Source: Muraenolepis orangiensis | Taxonomy: Eukaryota; Chordata; Actinopteri; Gadiformes; Muraenolepididae | DNA: 64,000 bases | Direction: 5' to 3' | Assembly: GCA_027704905.1 (NCBI GenBank) | Contig: CM051018.1 | Coordinates: 17,355,528-17,419,527 of the forward strand | Shown here: piece after piece, positions 58,516-64,000 of the stretch | How positions within the stretch are numbered: the first letter of the stretch is position 1 | Layout of the letters: each line of letters begins with the position of its first letter | The notes under the pieces: model-generated | What the model was told of the DNA's origin: nothing | The model's input: only the letters and a program-made list of their open reading frames with translations | Database searches by the model: none | Position numbers and translations under genes: made by a program

Positions 58516-60975
58516 GCTCTCAGGAATCGTGTTACATAAAAAGCACGGCTGTGAACACGGCTGTGTAAATGTCTTTGACACAGAGGTGTTTATTAATATT
58601 CTACCATACTCTCCCAGGCCCTTGTTCTGTTTTTTTAAATATTTTTATCCCCTTTGTTCCCCCTACACCTCCCCCCCACCCCACCCCTCCCCCCACCCCC
58701 CCATCCCTCCCTATCTGTGTCTCCTTCTCCTCCTCCTCCTCCTCCTTTGACCTTCTCCGGTGTATCTGTTGATCAGGAAGCCGAGATGAAGACAGACAGA
58801 CAGACAGCCTCACATGTTCCCATGGCTCTTATGCCTTCCTTCGCCCACGCCACGCACACGCACACGCACACACGCACACACACACACGCTCTCTCCGAAA
58901 ATAGGAGAACAGAATCGGGGGGAAAACGCGTACGACACGGATACAGACTACCGCAGGTTTGAGTCGTGCGACCGTGAGGATAAAATAAGCCCACGGAGGA
59001 GTCAGGTTTTGACTACTTCACGGCGGTGGAGAAAAGGGGAGGGAAGGAGGGACTTACTATGTGACCGGGGGGGCCGGGGACTCCCCTTTGGCCGATGGGA
59101 CCCATTGGTCCAATGATCCCGGGGTCCCCCATCCGTCCTCTCTCGCCCTGAACCCCTCGCTCTCCGTGGATCCCGGGGTCGCCCTGCAGCAACGCAGTCA
59201 ACACACACACATGAGTATTTTGTCATCTTTTGAAAATGTCCACCACTACCACCACCAGCAGTGCTATTTATTCGCGCGTGGTCTCAATGGAATGATACCG
59301 CGATTCCATACCATTCCCTGAACACTGTTTCACGATTTGGACATTTAAAGTAGACTTCTTTTCATCCAAAGAGCCTCAGCTAAAGGGACATTAGGGAGCA
59401 GATAGAGGGGTGGTTAGGGATAGTCACATGGGGATAGTCACAGCACTGCCTAAAGGTAGGCTGTGGACGCTTGAACCCAGTTCATTTCACGATTGAATCC
59501 TCTTTATTGGTCCCATACATGTACACACACACACAGTGACATTGGTTTCTCTGCATTTTACCAATCCTAGTATTAGGAGCAGTGGGCAGCTATTTTTTAT
59601 ATACCGCCTCTAATAAGCAGTGTAGGTGTCTGGTGCCTTGCTCAACGGCCCCTCGGCAGTGCCCAGGTGTTTCGGGGACTTGAACCGGCGACCTTCCGGT
59701 TCCCAAGCCCCGACAGACTGAGCTATCCTGCAGCCCCCTAGCACACTAACCACAACGGCACTATCCTGTTCTGATCCGTGTATCAGTGAACTGGTCTCAC
59801 TGGACTCATTACCGTTAATTGCACTATTCTGCACCGTACATTACATTACATTACATTACATTACAGTCATTAAGCAGACGCTTTTATCCAAAAGCGACTT
59901 ACTTAATAGTGTGTTTCAACAAAGGGTAGGTAAGAGAACAACTCGTCACCAGAAGTCAAAAGTGCATTTCATTTCTAACAAGTCTCCAGGAACTGAACCA
60001 GTGCTCAAGTAAAAGTACAATAAGTTCAGGACTGGGCTGCACTGTATTCATGATACTGCAGAACTGTCACTTGAAACATGCTTTTTGCACCATCATCCAT
60101 ATGTATATGTCATCCATAAGACCCTCTATTGTTAATTTTATTGTTTATAGTACATAGTATAGTATATAGTAGATAGTATATAGTGTTGTATATAGTATTG
60201 TATAGTATAGTATTGCATAGTATAGTGTTCTATTGTAAAGTATAGTACTGTTCAGAATGCGGGAGTGAATGGGGAGGAAGCGTTCTTGAACACCTGCATT
60301 ACTCTACATGGGGTCAGTCTTGAATCTTCTTTGAATCTATACAAAGTAAAGCAGCGCACGATACGGAGAATGGAGGGTTGGACTCTAGGCCACTAACATG
60401 ACTCTATCTTTCCAGAACTTTCCATGGCAACGGTGTAGTTTGATTGAACTTTTGTTGTTTTTGTGTGTGTCCACTTTGTGTCACCTCTCCAGAGGGGGGG
60501 ATCAGTGGCAAATTGTATCTCTGGGAGGTTTACTTCTGATCCCTTATTACTGCCATTTTGCAATAGATTAGTGTCTAGAGTGTGACAGAGCTTGTTAATT
60601 TGTGACTTTCCCCACACAATAGAACAACTGCATCGAGCCGTAAAAGGCTTCTCTGGTGTGCTTATGCACAGTCTGGGAGGGGAGGGGGGGGGGGGGATTA
60701 GTCAAATTTTGTGCCGAGGAGGAGAACTTTCATTAGTATTCATTCATAAGCTTTTTGTGCGTGATATTCGACGACACGACAATGGTTTCCCGATATCAAA
60801 AAAAAAAAAAAAAAAACCGAACAAAAAGGAAAGAAAAGAAGAAAGAAAGAAAAAGACTCTTCACCCGTTCTCCTTTTGAACCTCGCTCCCCTGGTCTGCC
60901 CGTCGCACCCTGGGAAGACAAAAAGGAGGATATTGTGCGTGGACAGCAACGATGAGCGAGAGCAGACACACACAC

Positions 60976-61006
<31 letters not shown>

Positions 61007-61024
61007 AAGAGAGAGAGAGGAGAG

Positions 61025-61058
<34 letters not shown>

Positions 61059-61408
61059 AGCTCCAACTCATCACCATATGCGCATCTCATACATTTCAAC
61101 ATTTCATTCATTCACTTACTGTTGTGCCAAAAAAACGAAAACAAATCCAAACGTTTGTTTTCGGGTTGTTTGTTTGTTTGTATGCATGTGTGCAGATGAA
61201 CAGACTTGCCGCAGGTTTTTAATCAGTTCCTTCTGTGCGGCTTAAATGAGGCCTTTCCTCGCATCGCATTTCACCTTTTGCAATGTCATGAGATTCCAGT
61301 TTCACTGCTAATTTGTATGAGGGGGGGGGTGGGGGCGCTGGCTGCCTGCCTGCCTGCCTAGCGACCTGCCAACCGCATCTACTGTAAACCGCCGAGAGAG
61401 AGAGAGAG

Positions 61409-61495
<87 letters not shown>

Positions 61496-61861
61496 CTGTC
61501 GCTAGGCTTTTGTGTCACTACGTCTTGCGTCTCCCAATAGCTCCCGCTGTCACTCCTCATTGCGCTGCTGTAACCGCACGCGTCACTCTCGCCTTTGTAT
61601 CAATTTCCGGCGGGATTACAGGAGCCGCGCGTAAGACAATCTGCCGTGATGTGGTTTTAAAGCGGGCCTCCCTTTGTGTTCCCGCCTGCCTGCTTTAATC
61701 TGCCGCACTCCCCCATTCCCCCGCGCCCAACAGGATGCTTAAATCTATCATCTTGGCCCCAGCTAAAATATAAAAAAATAAATCCACCTCCCTGAGCAGT
61801 ACATTAAAGCACCAAGCAAAGCCAAGCAGTGTGTGTGTGTGTCTGTGTGTGCGTGTGTGTA

Positions 61862-61939
<78 letters not shown>

Positions 61940-62057
61940 GGGTGTGTGTGTGTGTGTGTGTGTGGGTGCATGTGTGTGGGGGGGGGGCATTGCGGTGATG
62001 GAATTAAAAAGCCACCTCCTAGATGGCACTGTTGCATCGCGCAACGGCTGCAACGCC

Positions 62058-62144
<87 letters not shown>

Positions 62145-63713
62145 GTGGAGGAGGACGCAGCTGAGAGCAAGAAGATGGGGGAGGTGGGGCGACGACGAAG
62201 AACAAGAAGAAGAACAAGAAGAAGAAGCAGCAGCCCTAGAGCAGCCGTCCACCATGTGGACGGCAGATTCATGATTTCGATATCAAGAATAATCACGACT
62301 ACTCACGAATGACAATGAAAATCACGACAGTACGAGCTCATGTTGTGTCTAAGGGCCCTCCGCGCTCCAGAAGCCAAACAGCGTCGTCCTTAATACGTCT
62401 CTCCGGTGTCTGAGTAGTTTTGTTGCAGATGAGCAGCGTGCAACGACGGCTAAAATTGATACTCGGCATGTGTTCAGTGCATGTGTCGATTGCCTAGGCT
62501 ATCTGTTAGAAGTGCAGCGATTTAGGATTTACTTTGAGACAGACTTCTAAAGCGGTGGTTTGAGATCTGAGCATTGGTCAATTCGACAGTTATCGGGTTT
62601 GAAAAATATCTAAAGAAAGACCTAATGACCTAACGCCATCGTTTCAGGATCATATTCATCATTGCCTCAAAGCACCGACTGTATAATTAAGACATAAAGC
62701 ATAAAAGTCAACAAAGCTTTAAATCGGCAGGATTCCATTTAGCCGTTATCGTTTGAAATGCTCAAATATGCAAATGCCCTTAATGTCCTCTCTAGTGATA
62801 GCCGGGTAGCTCCAGGGTCAGATAGGAATCTGCTGTGCCGTCTCTTTGCGGCACCGCGGTGATGTGCAACACACATTTCATTCATTTCAACCGGGGGATT
62901 TCGCATTAAAAAGCGCACGCTGAACGCACTCACCTCATATCCGGGGATCCCATCTTTGCCGGGCCTGCCCTGCTCAAGGAGCAAAACACAAACACAAGAC
63001 ATTGGTATGAGGCCCCCCCCCCCCCCATCTCCATCTCCATCTCTCTCTCTCCCCCCCCCCCCCCCCCTGGTTCCAAATGGAAGGGCACTGTTGCACCCCT
63101 GGTAATCTGCACCCTTAATGAGATAGCTGAGCCGTGGGATAACGCTCCTGATTGCTGTGTGAACACGGTTCCATTCCCCGCTTACAGGGAAAATTACAGA
63201 AAACCATCTCTGATGGTAATTACATACAGTAATGTAATCAGCTGCAGAACAACCGATAGCCCAGCATGGTCATTTTTTTGCCCATATTGTCCTTGAATTA
63301 TGTTCCGTTCACCTACGTAGGGATAACTTCACAAAGGGGGAAGATCTCTGAGCTGTAGTGCATCCAGGAACTCAAGGCAGTCTTAACCAGCCTTATGCCC
63401 CCAGTAGCTGTCTACAGGGGGGGGGGGGGGGGGGCTTTGCGCTAGTGAAAGGAAGCATGTAAGTTATTGTCAGGTGTATAGGGTCCTTACAGGAACACCC
63501 GGGGTCCCTCTGGCCCTGGGAAGCCGGTCTCTCCGAGCGGGCCTCTCTCGCCCTGCAGGGGAATAAAAAATAAAAACACACACAGGGAGCCCGCATGTCA
63601 GTCGGCGCTGACAAAGGGACGAGGCGCAGATTGACAGCTGAAAAGAGAGTTAAAAGGCTGAGGCTCACCGCCTCTCCTGGGGTCCCTGGCTCTCCACGCG
63701 TGCCGGGCTTCCC
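50088..63713 (-). CDS. col19a1: FACIT collagen, probably collagen XIX alpha-1 (3' part; 5' exons lie right of window)
   Basis: Minus-strand exons 5' to 3': 63669-63713, 63499-63552 (or to 63491), 62934-62969, 60865-60909, 59058-59183, 57705-57771, 55896-55942 (tentative), 54572-54644, 50758-50835 and 50088-50206 (TAG 50090-50088). The first five are Gly-X-Y (e.g. GRPGKDGIPGYE, GATGRPGERG, GDPGIHGERG). The exon at 57771 is non-collagenous (DADSMEEIKMFIRNEVLRVF), typical of a FACIT inter-domain segment. The last three return to Gly-X-Y and end GRCDPSDCLPPSLRSRRNG, a two-Cys FACIT C-terminus. Phases agree. It lies tail-to-tail with col9a1, as COL19A1 does in mammals, which is the main reason for the name; COL16A1-like or other FACITs are alternatives on sequence alone. 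Product: secreted, basement-membrane-zone collagen. Confidence 0.78.
50430..50512. repeat. Two adjacent perfect hairpins
   Basis: TTAATTGGC-CAGA-GCCAATTAA (50430-50451) and GTCTCCTGGATC, 8-base loop, GATCCAGGAGAC (50481-50512). They lie in the last col19a1 intron. Confidence 0.8.
50900..54571. other. Long col19a1 intron without recognised exons
   Basis: Between col19a1 exons 54572-54644 and 50758-50835 the phases join directly, so no exon is missing. The stretch holds a GA tract (52029-52066), a CT tract (52306-52343) and AT-rich unique sequence. I see no gene in it. Confidence 0.6.
55028..57424. mobile_element. Foldback-like element with long inverted and internal direct repeats
   Basis: The left arm (about 55028-55172) is the diverged reverse complement of the right arm (about 57265-57424). 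Both ends read TTTATTGGACT and then AACCCACAGAAGACAA. Two direct copies of the right-arm motif lie at about 56945-57112 and 57210-57424 (TTTACAAGACACAGGTT, ATTTGTGGAT, GTGTGGATATCAT, CTTCYGTGGGTTAC). No transposase frame is seen. It lies inside col19a1 and encloses the tentative small exons. Confidence 0.6.
55896..55942 (-). CDS. col19a1: Tentative small col19a1 exon completing the non-collagenous segment
   Basis: A 3' splice site TTTTATAG and donor GTAAAC bound 47 bases that start in phase 1 and end in phase 0, exactly bridging 57705 and 54644. They would read EAHSTSPLQDRSLPCP. A 20-base alternative at 56483-56502 with a stronger donor (GTGAGT) also fits the phases (ATSSITK). Only one can be used in a given transcript. 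Neither is supported by a remembered homologue. Confidence 0.4.
57705..57771 (-). CDS. col19a1: col19a1 non-collagenous exon
   Basis: 67 bases encoding NDADSMEEIKMFIRNEVLRV then FE, ending one base into the next codon. Acidic/hydrophobic helix-like sequence interrupts Gly-X-Y, as in NC domains of FACIT chains. Its 3' splice site follows an almost pure poly-C tract (plus-strand poly-G 57778-57804). Confidence 0.75.
57776..57822. repeat. Long poly-G tract (poly-C on the gene strand)
   Basis: About 27 consecutive G (57778-57804) and further G runs. On the minus strand it is the polypyrimidine tract of the col19a1 exon ending at 57771. Confidence 0.95.
58434..58513. repeat. (CT)n microsatellite
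   Basis: Uninterrupted CT of about 80 bp in a col19a1 intron. A GT/CGTG repeat lies upstream at about 57975-58044. Confidence 0.95.
59510..59740 (-). mobile_element. Interspersed fish repeat, reverse orientation
   Basis: From TTTATTGGTCCCATACATGT through CCAATCCTAGTATTAGGAGC, GCCTTGCTCAACGGCCCCTC and GGGGACTTGAACCGGCGACC to GACTGAGCTATCCTGCAGCC. This is a recognisable abundant fish repeat; its 59530-59595 part equals the copy at 29917 in opposite orientation. Confidence 0.7.
59838..59912 (-). mobile_element. SINE/LINE-type 3' tail, second copy
   Basis: (CATTA)n, then CATTAAGCAGACGCTTTTAT and CCAAAAGCGACTTAC: the reverse complement of the core seen at 256-320. Confidence 0.75.
60977..61060. 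repeat. (GA)n/(GAGAG)n purine tract
   Basis: Imperfect GA tract beginning about 70 bases upstream (gene sense) of col19a1 exon 60865-60909. A further GA tract is at 61394-61492. Confidence 0.9.
61830..62141. repeat. (GT)n followed by (GA)n microsatellites
   Basis: GT at about 61830-61970 with interruptions, then GA at 62060-62141. Intronic in col19a1. The apparent long reading frames here are repeat artefacts. Confidence 0.93.
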
Positions 63714-63740
63714 CTGTCAATCACACACAGAGACACAGAG

Positions 63741-63781
<41 letters not shown>

Positions 63782-63870
63782 AAGGAAAGAACAACAGGAC
63801 GTGTTATTCAGGGGCCCTTGCGTGTGTCATCACTGTTGCTGACAAGCGGCCCCTCCACCAACAATACCCT

Positions 63871-63936
63871 GCTTCATTATCATTATTATTATTATAATAA
63901 TAACAATTATTATTATCATCATTATGATAATGAAGC
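63871..63936. repeat. 13-bp perfect inverted repeat around an AT-rich core
   Basis: GCTTCATTATCAT (63871-63883) and ATGATAATGAAGC (63924-63936) flank ATT/ATA trinucleotides. It may be a tiny MITE or a cruciform-forming microsatellite. Confidence 0.75.
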
Positions 63937-64000
63937 GGATTTAGTCCATGTATTACGATCCGCTAACAGGATAGCTACTGCTCCTGTTTGGGTAGCGCGG

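Overview
The window is vertebrate nuclear DNA, almost certainly from a ray-finned (teleost) fish. It has split genes with short GT-AG introns, very long CA/GT, CT/GA and TA microsatellites, long poly-G/poly-C runs and several interspersed repeat types familiar from fish genomes. There is no bacterial-style operon, CRISPR array or phage-like block. Exons were assembled by eye from splice consensus, reading phase and family resemblance; names rest on remembered families and conserved vertebrate gene order, not on a search.

Layout. (1) About 670-6750, minus strand: the first part of a FERM-domain gene of the FRMD1/FRMD6 (willin/expanded-like) family, probably frmd1, whose later exons lie left of the window. 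(2) About 11461-24196, with a 5' UTR exon near 25470, minus strand: all 19 coding exons of fam135a, an alpha/beta-hydrolase-like protein with a GHSLG motif. (3) 28712-45400, plus strand: all 37 exons of the long form of col9a1 (collagen IX alpha-1, 919 codons as assembled), plus the separate first exon of the short form lacking NC4, at 32223-32297. (4) 50088 to beyond the right edge, minus strand: the last ten or so exons of a second FACIT collagen, best read as col19a1. Head-to-head fam135a/col9a1 and tail-to-tail col9a1/col19a1 match the order on human 6q13, which supports the naming.

The two collagens encode extracellular fibril-associated proteins: collagen IX of cartilage and vitreous, and collagen XIX of basement-membrane zones. 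fam135a is a poorly characterised intracellular hydrolase-like gene, and the FERM gene is likely a membrane-cortical Hippo-pathway-type adaptor. They are syntenic neighbours, not a shared pathway.

Points worth a second look: a one-base frame break inside the big fam135a exon and a similar one in a col19a1 exon, both in C/G runs; two GC-AG introns in fam135a; a splice donor lying inside a 155-bp GT repeat in the FERM gene; a (GA)n tract between TATA box and start codon of col9a1; an inverted partial copy of a FERM-gene exon at the left edge; a 2.4-kb foldback-like element in col19a1 that surrounds two alternative small-exon candidates; and a repeated unit separated by CA tracts between fam135a and col9a1. 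I found no sign of a wholly new biological system.
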